Shown here piece after piece: positions 46,905 through 55,416 of a stretch of DNA of 64,000 nt. Every line of letters begins with the position of its first letter. The first letter of the stretch is position 1. Source of the DNA: G963665215 sp963665215 (GTDB lineage Bacteria; Chloroflexota; Dehalococcoidia; Lucifugimonadales; CAUZJF01); the NCBI GenBank assembly GCA_963665215.2, contig CAXXWW010000013.1:124001-188000 (forward strand). Reading direction: 5' to 3'. The position numbers and the translations under genes were made by a program. Under the pieces are notes generated by a model. That model saw only the letters and a list, made by a program, of their open reading frames with translations, had not been told where the DNA came from and searched no databases.

Positions 46905-46994
46905 ATGGGAGCAATCTTGGACGCGTTGAAGGGCTTGAAGCTGTGGCAAATCGGGAGTAAGTTAGATGTGGGGAAATTCCAGTCGAACGCATGA
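46905..46994 (+). CDS. Candidate 29-residue leader ORF coupled to the DUF2203 gene
   Basis: ATG 46905 has GGAG five bases upstream and reads MGAILDALKGLKLWQIGSKL then DVGKFQSNA. Its TGA overlaps the next ATG as ATGA. The peptide is amphipathic and basic. Coupling and ribosome site favour a real small ORF; no family is known. Confidence 0.4.
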   Translation: MGAILDALKGLKLWQIGSKLDVGKFQSNA

Positions 46995-47404
46995 GGGAGC
47001 ACAATACGGACGGTCGCTACTTCACGCTGGAGGAGGCGCAAGGGCTCGTTCCGTGGCTGTCGGAGAAGTTTTCGGCTATTGCCCCTTTAAGAGAGCAAGC
47101 GAACAAACTGAACGCAGAGATCGAATCCTTGCTGGAGCGCATGCGCTCCAACGGCGGCAGCGAGGCGTCAGGACTGCTAGAGCGAAGGCGCCGCACACTG
47201 CAGGAGACGGCCGACCAGATAGAGCAGCAGGTCCGGCTGATCCAGCAGCCAGGCCTCATCGTCAAGGGCATAGAGCGCGCGCTGGTCGACTTTCCTTCCA
47301 TCAGGGAAGGGCGCGAAGTGTACCTGTGCTGGCTGGAGGGTGAGCTGCAGATTAGTTTCTGGCACGAGGTGGACGCAGGATTCGCGGGCCGACAGCCGCT
47401 GTAA
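46991..47404 (+). CDS. DUF2203 family protein
   Basis: The 137-residue protein has the DUF2203 layout: RYFTLEEAQGLVPWL at the N-terminus, a long coiled coil (LREQANKLNAEIESLLERMR), then GLIVKGIERALVDFPSIREG with REVYLCWLEGELQISFWHEV and DAGFAGRQPL. The family is widespread and uncharacterised. It starts within the stop of a possible 29-codon leader ORF. Confidence 0.85.
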   Translation: MREHNTDGRYFTLEEAQGLVPWLSEKFSAIAPLREQANKLNAEIESLLERMRSNGGSEASGLLERRRRTLQETADQIEQQVRLIQQPGLIVKGIERALVDFPSIREGREVYLCWLEGELQISFWHEVDAGFAGRQPL

Positions 47405-47571
47405 GAGGGCGGTACTATAACGCGCCCACGCTGCGTTCGTCCAGCCTGATCGCGCCAATGCTTGGCGCAGCGGTCCTCGCCCGCTCATCGGTCTCAACGC
47501 CCGCCCCCGCGGGGGCCGCCAAGGGGGCTTCAACGCAGGACCAGAACGACAGGGCCGTATCGTCACCAGCC

Positions 47572-48182
47572 ATGTCCGGTACCATAACTATTGCGTTCGC
47601 CGGCGACGTTATGCTGGGCCGGCTAGTGAATCAGACCATCTCGCAAAGGGGTACGATCATCCCTGGGGTGACATGCTGCCCGTCCTGCAACAGGCGGACC
47701 TGTTCCTCATCAATCTCGAGACCACCCTCACCTCCCAGACCCGACCGGCGGACCCCGACAAGGTGTTCAACTTCAGGGCCGAGCCCACGGCGGCCGAGGC
47801 CCCAAAGACCGGCGGGGTGGACTTCGCCTGCGTCGCCAACAATCACATCCTGGACTTTGGCACAGAGGGGCTCAAGGAGACGCTGGCGATCCTCGATGGG
47901 GCCGGCATCGCCCATGCGGGCGCCGGACCCGACCTTGAATCGGCCCAGAGGCATGTCATCCTCACCGCGGATGGCCTACGAGTCGCCATAGTCGCCGGCT
48001 TGGCTCCGCCCGACCTGCTCCTCCAATTTATAAGGGACGCCGACTTCGACTGCTTCATACCGCCTAACCGCTACACCCTCACCGAGCAGACGGCGATCGA
48101 CGAGTTCCTCCCGATGTGCCAGGAAAGAAACTTCTCTGGTTGCACTTCGGTCGAGGTGAGACTTATCAGCGTTAAAGGCTAA
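47572..48182 (+). pseudogene. CapA/PgsA-like metallophosphoesterase-fold gene, frameshifted and truncated
   Basis: The first frame reads SGTITIAFAGDVMLGRLVNQ (the family's metal-binding GDVMLGR). At CCC 47661-47663 a one-base loss moves the frame to PWGDMLPVLQQADLFLINLE, VANNHILDFG and AGAGPDLESA. Similarity then fades and a stop follows at 48180. The usual C-terminal half (GxEY and HPH motifs) is missing; only unrelated ORF scraps lie before the IS at 48376. CapA proteins act in polyglutamate capsule export, but this copy is dead. Confidence 0.75.
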
Positions 48183-48375
48183 GCCGGGTGTCGGCCAGGG
48201 CGAACTCGACAGGGTGAAGGGACTGCCCGACGCCTTCTGGCTCATCCCAATGAAGTAGACGTACCGACCATCACTTCGTATTCGTCACCGTTTCCGGGTC
48301 CGCTTCTTCGGCTGTTTCGGGGGCATCTCGGAGGCCCAGCTCAAGGACCGGCTCACCCAGTCGCGGGCTTTGTCA

Positions 48376-50087
48376 GCCGAAGGACACCGATGGACGGCGT
48401 GAGGAAAGCGGAAGGGGGGTGAGGGAGCTACAGGGGAAATAGCCTGGGTTCCATTTGGGGTAGGGAGGTCGGCGGACGGTCTTCATCGCCGCACAGGGGC
48501 CCCTATGGCCGTCTGCGGGAGCTGCGATGCGCGGGATGGCGAGAGAATACGCAGCAGGGAACTCTCTCGGACCGGGCTGGCACGAGTCTGCGGGGATCTT
48601 CGGTTGTCCGGTGGGTGGGTCGGTCGCCGACGGTGCCGTCAGGCCGGGAGTGGAATGGCTCGCAGCCGGGCCAAGGCGCGGCTGAACTTCTCAGCCCAAG
48701 GCCAGCGATCCGGAAGATGCAGGGTCAACCGGCGTGCCGAGCGGGTGAGCCGTCCGGCCAGGGAGAAGAACCGCCGCCGGAGGGTCTTGGTGGTGGCTAT
48801 CCGCTCTCCCAGACCGATCCGCGCCGTCCAGCGGGCCAGGTTGTGGGCCATCGTCTGGACGGCCAGCCAGGCGCCGTTGGCGGCGAAGCGGCCCGAGGGG
48901 AGATGGTTCAGCCCGACGCCGTACTTGAGGTCGCGTATGGCATTCTCGATCTCGGCGTGGCGGCGATGGTCAGCCTCCAGTTCGAGCAACTCCCCGTCCC
49001 GGTCGGTGATGAAGCCATGATAGCTGTATTTGGCGAAGAGGGCCAGTTGGGAACCGGGCGTCGGCTTCACCCGCCGGACGATGAGCCGTACCGGCGCGGC
49101 GTCCGCCTCGGCCTGGAAGGGGGTGCAGGTGGTCTCGGCCACATCGGCGGCGCCGTCCATCCAGTAAGGAATCGGCGTCCAGGCATCTTCGGGTATCGCC
49201 TCGATGAGATTGTGCAGGCTTTTGTGCTGGCGGATGGTGATGGAGAAGCGGACATCCATCTTGCGGCAGACGGATACCACGCCATGAGTGTAGAACCCGC
49301 TGTCGGCCCGTAGCGTGAGTCGTCCGTTGGCCCCGGCGTAGCGCACCCGTCCCACCGTCTCCCGCAGGACAGTGGGCGGCGCCGCGGGCGGTGTTGGCCC
49401 GGCCCTCGCGCAGCCGGGACATCAGCACGTCTCCGGTGCCGGCGGCGATGGCCAGCAGCGGGTGGTAGCCCCGCTTGCCGGTATAGCCGTGGTGGCGGGC
49501 GCCCTCCTTGGCCAGTCCGTAGGTCTCGCAGATGGTGGAGTCCAGGTCAATGGTCAGGGGCCCGTCGCCGGGTCCCGCCCCGGCCTGCCAAGCCCGGGCC
49601 AGCAACTCGCGGCTCACCCGGTCGAGTTGACGGACATGCCCCACCGGAAGCTGCGCAGGAAGGTGCCCAGGGTGGATGGCGCCTTGACCGTGCCGCCCAG
49701 GGTGCAGGCCGTCCCCCCGGTGCGCAACACATCGGCGTCGTCAATGCAGTCGCCCCCAGCCAGCGCAGACGCCACCAGCGTCATCATCTTGTCGCTCGTG
49801 TTCGCCCGCCCCGGGGCATCGCCCAGGTCGAGGCGCTGCCGGACGAGTTCGGGCAGGCCGAGGTGCCGCGCCAGGGTGGCCGGAAGGAGCAGCCCGGCAT
49901 TGGCCACCAAGCGGCGGTCGTCGAAGGTGATTTGGATCCGGTCGGGGTGGTTGCGTGGCAGCATCTACTGGGTGCTCCTTTTCCAGGGCCGTTTTTTTTG
50001 CTACAAAACCATTATCCCAGAAGCACAGGAGCACCTTCTTGCCGCCTCAGGACGCTAACCCGACGCCCTCCTTCGGTGGATTCGGGC
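48376..50087 (-). mobile_element. IS1380-family-like element, copy 2 (decayed)
   Basis: Nearly identical to copies 1 and 3, but the left inverted end has lost about eight bases (the sequence joins at CAGCCGAAGGACACC) and the transposase has two indels. The right end, GGTGGATTCGGGC, is intact at 50087. Confidence 0.85.
48639..49964 (-). pseudogene. IS1380-like transposase, copy 2, two frameshifts
   Basis: Compared with copies 1 and 3, a C is inserted at about 49370 (in the segment for AAHFLRETV) and a G is lost at about 49637 (in the segment for RWGHVRQLD). The frame is thus split into three pieces. The DDE residues are encoded but not in one frame. It therefore depends on the intact copies for movement. 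Confidence 0.9.
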
Positions 50088-50131
50088 TAAAGGAAGCGAG
50101 CAACTGACTTATATCGAATGGTGATTATCCC

Positions 50132-50160
50132 TTGACGTCACGTACTCTATCTGATATCAT
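50132..50160 (+). promoter_or_regulatory. Sigma-70-type promoter giving a near-leaderless transcript
   Basis: TTGACG (50132-50137) and TATCAT (50155-50160) are 17 bases apart. The transposase ATG is at 50167, just 7 bases after the -10 box, so transcription would start at or next to the start codon. Confidence 0.65.
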
Positions 50161-50166
50161 AGGTGC

Positions 50167-51024
50167 ATGAAGAAGTACACAATCAAAGAGTTTGACGTCC
50201 AATTCTCCACCGATGACGCCTGCTTGGACTTCCTTAAAGCCGCCCGCTGGCCCGATGGCATCACCTGCTTCACCTGCCAGAAGGTCACTCCCCACTACCG
50301 CATCACGGGCCGGAAGGTCTACAGTTGCGAATTCTGCGGGTCCCAGGTCTCCCCCACCGCCGACACCATCTTCCACAAGTCCTCGACTTCGCTCCGGTCC
50401 TGGTTCCACGCCATGTTCCTCATGGCTTCCACCAGGACGGGCATATCCGCCAAGCAGCTTGAACGGGAGATCGGCGTCACCTACAAGACCGCATGGCGGA
50501 TGTTCAAGCAAATCCGCCAACTCATGGCCCAGGATGGTATCACCCTCTTCGGCGAGGTCGAGGTTGACGAGACCTACATCGGGGGCAAGCGGCCAGGGAA
50601 GCGGGGCCGGGGAGCCGCCGGCAAGACCATCGTCGCTGGCATGGTGGAACGCGGCGGGCAGGCCGTGGTCAAGGTGGTCCCCGACGTGAAGGCCAAGACC
50701 TTGCTTCCCATGATTCTGGAGCACGTCCCAGCCGGTCAGACCGTCTACACCGACGAGATGTTCAGTTACAACCGGCTTTCCAGCCTGGGCTATATGCACG
50801 ATACGGTCCGGCACTCGGCCAAGCAGTACGTCGCCGGACGGGTCCACACCAACAATATCGAAGGGATGTGGAGCAACGTCAAGCGGGGGATTGACGGTGT
50901 GAACCACGCGGTCAGCCCCAAATACCTGCAAGGCTACCTAGACGCCTACGTGTACAGGTTCAACCATCGGAGCGACTCGGAACCGATGTTTGTTCAGCTT
51001 CTGGAGCGGGCTTCTTCGGTATAG
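50167..51024 (+). CDS. IS1595-family transposase (second type)
   Basis: The 285-residue transposase has a zinc ribbon (CFTCQK...YSCEFCGSQVSPTADTIFH), a helix-turn-helix (QLEREIGVTYKTAWRMFKQIR) and the core VEVDETYIGGKRPGK, VYTDEMFSYNRL and HTNNIEGMWSNVKRG. It is related to the transposase at 19224 but belongs to a different subgroup. I could not find matching inverted repeats around it, and its left side abuts the end of the decayed IS1380-like copy, so the element may be incomplete. Confidence 0.9.
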   Translation: MKKYTIKEFDVQFSTDDACLDFLKAARWPDGITCFTCQKVTPHYRITGRKVYSCEFCGSQVSPTADTIFHKSSTSLRSWFHAMFLMASTRTGISAKQLEREIGVTYKTAWRMFKQIRQLMAQDGITLFGEVEVDETYIGGKRPGKRGRGAAGKTIVAGMVERGGQAVVKVVPDVKAKTLLPMILEHVPAGQTVYTDEMFSYNRLSSLGYMHDTVRHSAKQYVAGRVHTNNIEGMWSNVKRGIDGVNHAVSPKYLQGYLDAYVYRFNHRSDSEPMFVQLLERASSV

Positions 51025-51109
51025 GCTGGGCCGACTTGGTCAACAGCCGCTCAAAGGCCTTCTTGGTCAGATGCCAATTGTCCCCCGCCTTCTTGGTGGC
51101 TTTAGGCAT
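50960..51109 (-). CDS. Small basic protein antisense to the transposase 3' end
   Basis: ATG 51109 follows a strong ribosome site (AAGGAGGTC, six bases before). The 49 residues read MPKATKKAGDNWHLTKKAFE then RLLTKSAQPIPKKPAPEAEQ. The gene converges on and overlaps the transposase by 65 bases. It is basic and probably nucleic-acid binding. The strong Shine-Dalgarno sequence favours a real gene, perhaps an accessory of this element. Confidence 0.5.
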   Translation of the reverse strand: MPKATKKAGDNWHLTKKAFERLLTKSAQPIPKKPAPEAEQTSVPSRSDG

Positions 51110-51180
51110 ATACCGACCTCCTTCCCCTGCAAGTGGGCCATAAGGTACTCCTGGGGCCGGTCCCCCCCCTTGATTCGGAG

Positions 51181-51665
51181 TCATTGGTCTTCCTCCATCA
51201 ACTCAATCAACAGTGGCAATTGTCTCACCTGACGGTGTTCGATAATCTTAACCACTTCATACTCCGTCAAAAGGCCACTGTTGGTTCTCCATTGGACTGT
51301 GCGCATTTCACATACCAATATATCTTTCTTGGAGAACGAGACTGCGCCTTCGTCAATCTGTTCCAAGAATTGCACATCGCTGATAGTTACTGAGAATACG
51401 TTATTTCCGTCAGACAGCCTCCACTTGTTGTCCTCCTTGAAGACCACGCTGACTATCGATAATGCACGTCTCGACATTTCGTCGACTATTTTTTCCCTAG
51501 AATCAGGTACTGCAAACGCAGGAACATCACTCTCAGTGACTTCTTGTACGGTACGGCCTTTTTCGCGGAATGAGAATTTGTCGATGCCAGGTTCATTTAG
51601 GGGCTTTACCATATCCTCAATGTTGCGGCGAATGCTAGTCTCCCTATACAGTCGTAGCAGTCTTA
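51181..51665 (-). pseudogene. Host gene of unknown function, C-terminal segment
   Basis: This is the last of three pieces of one minus-strand gene (54828-55282, 53387-53459, 51181-51665) split by an IS256 element and an IS1380-like element. Removing both and one copy of each target duplication gives one frame: ...LRGRTPHVEKINTELYKFTV..., then DDETYDVPLRLLRLYRETS..., then this segment (SIVSVVFKEDNKWRLSDGNN, ILVCEMRTVQWRTNSGLLTE, YEVVKIIEHR). The rebuilt protein has about 310 residues, an internal membrane helix (ATAGIIWLIKTL) and a C-terminal beta domain. I recognise it as a conserved hypothetical type, without function. Confidence 0.75.
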
Positions 51666-53386
51666 GCCCGAATCCACCGAAGGACACCGATGGACGGCGT
51701 GAGGAAAGCGGAAGGGGGGTGAGGGAGCTACAGGGGAAATAGCCTGGGTTCCATTTGGGGTAGGGAGGTCGGCGGACGGTCTTCATCGCCGCACAGGGGC
51801 CCCTATGGCCGTCTGCGGGAGCTGCGATGCGCGGGATGGCGAGAGAATACGCAGCAGGGAACTCTCTCGGACCGGGCTGGCACGAGTCTGCGGGGATCTT
51901 CGGTTGTCCGGTGGGTGGGTCGGTCGCCGACGGTGCCGTCAGGCCGGGAGTGGAATGGCTCGCAGCCGGGCCAAGGCGCGGCTGAACTTCTCAGCCCAAG
52001 GCCAGCGATCCGGAAGATGCAGGGTCAACCGGCGTGCCGAGCGGGTGAGCCGTCCGGCCAGGGAGAAGAACCGCCGCCGGAGGGTCTTGGTGGTGGCTAT
52101 CCGCTCTCCCAGACCGATCCGCGCCGTCCAGCGGGCCAGGTTGTGGGCCATCGTCTGGACGGCCAACCAGGCGCCGTTGGCGGCGAAGCGGCCCGAGGGG
52201 AGATGGTTCAGCCCGACGCCGTACTTGAGGTCGCGTATGGCATTCTCGATCTCGGCGTGGCGGCGATGGTCAGCCTCCAGTTCGAGCAACTCCCCGTCCC
52301 GGTCGGTGATGAAGCCATGATAGCTGTATTTGGCGAAGAGGGCCAGTTGGGAACCGGGCGTCGGCTTCACCCGCCGGACGATGAGCCGTACCGGCGCGGC
52401 GTCCGCCTCGGCCTGGAAGGGGGTGCAGGTGGTCTCGGCCACATCGGCGGCGCCGTCCATCCAGTAAGGAATCGGCGTCCAGGCATCTTCGGGTATCGCC
52501 TCGATGAGATTGTGCAGGCTTTTGTGCTGGCGGATGGTGATGGAGAAGCGGACATCCATCTTGCGGCAGACGGATACCACGCCATGAGTGTAGAACCCGC
52601 TGTCGGCCCGTAGCGTGAGTCGTCCGTTGGCCCCGGCGTAGCGCACCCGTCCCACCGTCTCCCGCAGGAAGTGGGCGGCGCCGCGGGCGGTGTTGGCCCG
52701 GCCCTCGCGCAGCCGGGACATCAGCACGTCTCCGGTGCCGGCGGCGATGGCCAGCAGCGGGTGGTAGCCCCGCTTGCCGGTATAGCCGTGGTGGCGGGCG
52801 CCCTCCTTGGCCAGTCCGTAGGTCTCGCAGATGGTGGAGTCCAGGTCAATGGTCAGGGGCCCGTCGCCGGGTCCCGCCCCGGCCTGCCAAGCCCGGGCCA
52901 GCAACTCGCGGCTCACCCGGTCGAGTTGACGGACGTGGCCCCACCGGAAGCTGCGCAGGAAGGTGCCCAGGGTGGATGGCGCCTTGACCGTGCCGCCCAG
53001 GGTGCAGGCCGTCCCCCCGGTGCGCAACACATCGGCGTCGTCAATGCAGTCGCCCCCAGCCAGCGCAGACGCCACCAGCGTCATCATCTTGTCGCTCGTG
53101 TTCGCCCGCCCCGGGGCATCGCCCAGGTCGAGGCGCTGCCGGACGAGTTCGGGCAGGCCGAGGTGCCGCGCCAGGGTGGCCGGAAGGAGCAGCCCGGCAT
53201 TGGCCACCAAGCGGCGGTCGTCGAAGGTGATTTGGATCCGGTCGGGGTGGTTGCGTGGCAGCATCTACTGGGTGCTCCTTTTCCGGGGCCGTTTTTTTGC
53301 TACAAAACCATTATCCCAGAAGCACAGGAGCACCTTCTTGCCGCCTCAGGACGCTAACCCGACGCCCTCCTTCGGTGGATTCGGGC
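51666..53386 (-). mobile_element. IS1380-family-like element, copy 3 (complete, 1721 bp)
   Basis: Same length and sequence as copy 1. It is flanked by TTA on both sides (51663-51665 and 53387-53389; CTTA or TTAG are equally compatible, because the end bases are ambiguous). Removing the element plus one TTA restores the host frame as DVPL-RLLRLY, which fixes the boundaries. Confidence 0.92.
51939..53264 (-). CDS. IS1380-like DDE transposase, copy 3
   Basis: The 441-residue intact transposase is identical, as far as I can see by eye, to that at 5315-6640, with DLDSTICETYG, TLRADSGFY and HAEIENAIRDLK. With copy 1 it would be the source of activity for the decayed copy at 48376. Near-identity of copies 1 and 3 implies recent transposition. 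Confidence 0.9.
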   Translation of the reverse strand: MLPRNHPDRIQITFDDRRLVANAGLLLPATLARHLGLPELVRQRLDLGDAPGRANTSDKMMTLVASALAGGDCIDDADVLRTGGTACTLGGTVKAPSTLGTFLRSFRWGHVRQLDRVSRELLARAWQAGAGPGDGPLTIDLDSTICETYGLAKEGARHHGYTGKRGYHPLLAIAAGTGDVLMSRLREGRANTARGAAHFLRETVGRVRYAGANGRLTLRADSGFYTHGVVSVCRKMDVRFSITIRQHKSLHNLIEAIPEDAWTPIPYWMDGAADVAETTCTPFQAEADAAPVRLIVRRVKPTPGSQLALFAKYSYHGFITDRDGELLELEADHRRHAEIENAIRDLKYGVGLNHLPSGRFAANGAWLAVQTMAHNLARWTARIGLGERIATTKTLRRRFFSLAGRLTRSARRLTLHLPDRWPWAEKFSRALARLRAIPLPA

Positions 53387-53459
53387 TTAGAGGGACATCA
53401 TAAGTCTCATCATCGACGGTGAACTTGTAGAGTTCAGTGTTGATCTTCTCAACATGCGG
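53387..53459 (-). pseudogene. Host gene, middle segment between two insertion sequences
   Basis: About 24 codons of the split host gene (PHVEKINTELYKFTVDDETY, then DVPL) lie between the IS1380-like copy 3 and the IS256 element. The segment includes one copy of each target duplication. Confidence 0.75.
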
Positions 53460-54827
53460 GAGGTTACGTCAATAGGTGTGTAAACGACATCAGGCGGCGA
53501 CCTTCTCAGCCGTTGATTCAATGGCGATTCCATCCGCATACTGTGCACCGAGATAGACGTCTTCGATCAACTCAGGGGCCTTCAGACGCCTGAAGCGCTG
53601 TTCGGCGACCATCAACATTTTCCAGATCACCGCTATCGCCCGATCGACCCTCTTGTAGCGCTTGGCGGCATCGGTCCGAAGCCTGAGGGCCGCGAAGGGT
53701 GATTCTACCGGGTTCGTCGTGCGAAGGTGCCCCCAGTGCTCCTTTGGGAAGTCATAGAAGGTGACCATGCGGTCCCAGTCCCGCTCCAAGGCCTCTGAGG
53801 CCGCCTCGTAGGAATGGTCGCCGCACCACCTGGTGAACACCGTCCTGAGCCGCTCAGCCTCTGTCCGAGTCGGCGCGTAGGGGATAGTACGCAGCATGAG
53901 CTTGGCCTGGTCCTGTCGTCGCTTTGGAAGCTTGGCGAGCACGTTTACGATCTTGTGGTTCCAGCAGCGTTGCTCTGCCGCCTGCGGATAGACGTTGCGC
54001 AGAGCTCCCCAGATGCCCAGGTGTCCGTCTCCAACCACCAGCCTCGGGCAGCTCAAGCCCCGGCGCTTGATGTCCCTGAGCACCTCGGACCAGTTCTCTG
54101 TGGACTCCCTGTATCCGGGAACAGCGCTCACCACCACCTTGCTCCCGTCGCTCAGGGCCGCCATCACCACCAGTACCGCCGCCTTCTCCTTCTCAAGACC
54201 AGCCTTGACGTAGACTCCATCCACCCACATGTAGACCACTTCCAGGTCATCGAGGGGCCGGCTGCGCCATTGGGCAAGCTCATCGTTCCACTTATCCTTC
54301 AACCGGGCCACCGTGCTCGCCGATACCGGTGCGTCCTCTCCCAGCAGCCCCCGCAAAGCCAGATCGAAGTCGCCTTCGGATAGACCGTGCAGGTACAGCT
54401 CGGGGATCAACTCAGCAACCTTCCTGGTCCTGTTGACGAACAGCGGCAGCAGCCGGCTCTCGAACTGCTCCTCGGTATCGCGGACTCGCGGCCGCCTCAG
54501 CTGTATCGTTCCCGAACTCAGCGTAAGCCTCCGAGCTCTGCCGTATCCGTTCCGATAGCCGGTATCTGAGTCCGAGTCGGATCTGAGCGCCGACTTCGCC
54601 CTTCCCAGAAACGCCGTCACCTCCTCCTCCAGCAACTCCTGGATCAGCCTCTGGACCTGGCTTCGCACCCAATCCTCCAACTGCTCCCACTCCGGCCTTG
54701 ACTCCGACCTACTCTCAGTGCTTTCCTTCCTCATGGGCGGTCTATCTCCTCTCTTGGGCCTCGAGCCCGTGTTGTTCAGAGAGAGGGCACACCGCCTGAC
54801 TGTTTACACACTTTTTGAAGATACCTC
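53460..54827 (-). mobile_element. IS256-family element with 8-bp target duplication
   Basis: The 1368-bp element is flanked by perfect 8-bp direct repeats ACATGCGG (53452-53459 and 54828-54835). Imperfect inverted ends read GAGGT...TCAA...GTGTGTAAAC, then TCAGGCGG. Deleting the element and one repeat joins the host codons as GRTPH-VEKIN in frame. Confidence 0.93.
53490..54734 (-). CDS. IS256-family (mutator-type) transposase
   Basis: The 414-residue transposase has the IS256 core: VVYMWVDGVYVKAG (first Asp), LVVGDGHLGIWGAL (second Asp), the QRCWNHKIVNVLAKLP motif with C-x2-H and TTNPVESPFAALRLRT (Glu). The N-terminus carries the usual helical DNA-binding region. The frame is intact. Confidence 0.93.
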   Translation of the reverse strand: MRKESTESRSESRPEWEQLEDWVRSQVQRLIQELLEEEVTAFLGRAKSALRSDSDSDTGYRNGYGRARRLTLSSGTIQLRRPRVRDTEEQFESRLLPLFVNRTRKVAELIPELYLHGLSEGDFDLALRGLLGEDAPVSASTVARLKDKWNDELAQWRSRPLDDLEVVYMWVDGVYVKAGLEKEKAAVLVVMAALSDGSKVVVSAVPGYRESTENWSEVLRDIKRRGLSCPRLVVGDGHLGIWGALRNVYPQAAEQRCWNHKIVNVLAKLPKRRQDQAKLMLRTIPYAPTRTEAERLRTVFTRWCGDHSYEAASEALERDWDRMVTFYDFPKEHWGHLRTTNPVESPFAALRLRTDAAKRYKRVDRAIAVIWKMLMVAEQRFRRLKAPELIEDVYLGAQYADGIAIESTAEKVAA

Positions 54828-55282
54828 ACATGCGGAGTCCGACCCCTCAAGGTTTTAATCAACCAGATTATGCCAGCCGTAGCAGTGACACTTCCACCAA
54901 TCAGTAATTCTTTCAGGTCAGCAGCAGTCGAAATGAAGTCGCCTACTCCTGCTTGCAAGGTGTTTGTTGCGCCGACGTTTTGTATGACCTCAAAGGCAAT
55001 TTCAAACGAGCCAGGGGAGGTGGCCTGCACATTAACGCTAATGGAGGCGTGGTCGCCATTGGCTATGTGATTGGCTTCATCAAAGAAACTACCAACCGCC
55101 ATCAAAGCGGGTGCCAGGTCCCGGACATTCATGGAACCGTCCGCAAGGGATGGCCCCTCATATACTGCATTGAGATGAGCTTGTGTACTGTTAGGAGCGG
55201 TCACTACGGAGCCGATATTAACACATCTCAAGGCTTGCCACGCCTTAGCCTGTATCCACGTCAAGTGCCTAATCCCCGACAA
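54828..55282 (-). pseudogene. Host gene of unknown function, N-terminal segment
   Basis: First piece of the gene completed at 53387-53459 and 51181-51665. It encodes STQAHLNAVYEGPSLADGSM and NVRDLAPALMAVGSFFDEAN with ASISVNVQATSPGSFEIAFE, then the membrane helix ATAGIIWLIKTLRGR, and is cut by the IS256 element after TPHV. The true start is uncertain: ATG 55282 gives a leader of about 22 residues before the first conserved-looking part, and a TTG near 55227 is possible. Confidence 0.7.
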
Positions 55283-55297
55283 CTCAAACCCTCCATG

Positions 55298-55416
55298 CTA
55301 CGTGACGTTAGGGGATAGTCGCCTATCGAATTGAGACGGCTTCTTGATGCGCAGGGGATTTAAGCCCAGGCTGATCAGCCCCTCTCGGGCCTCCGTCTCG
55401 TCTTCGGCTTCAACCT
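55298..55416 (-). pseudogene. ORF remnant next to the IS1182 end, T2SSF-N-like
   Basis: The frame open from the IS end reads VEAEDETEAREGLISLGLNP, then LRIKKPSQFDRRLSPN and a stop. A pattern like E(A/V)xDExEAxxxLxxLGLxPLxI is typical of the cytoplasmic N-terminal module of GspF/PilC. The pilC gene at 44072 lacks exactly this module and lies on the same strand. The link is speculative. Confidence 0.3.

Noticed and set aside
48183..48375. Coding remnants between the CapA pseudogene and IS1380-like copy 2 (e.g. GELDRVKGLPDAFWLIPMK)
   Set aside because: The scraps are too short and lie in different frames; they may be debris of more than one gene.
51181..55282. The twice-interrupted host gene as part of an anti-phage system
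   Set aside because: It lies among IS elements, but no known defence partner is near and I cannot assign the protein to a defence family.
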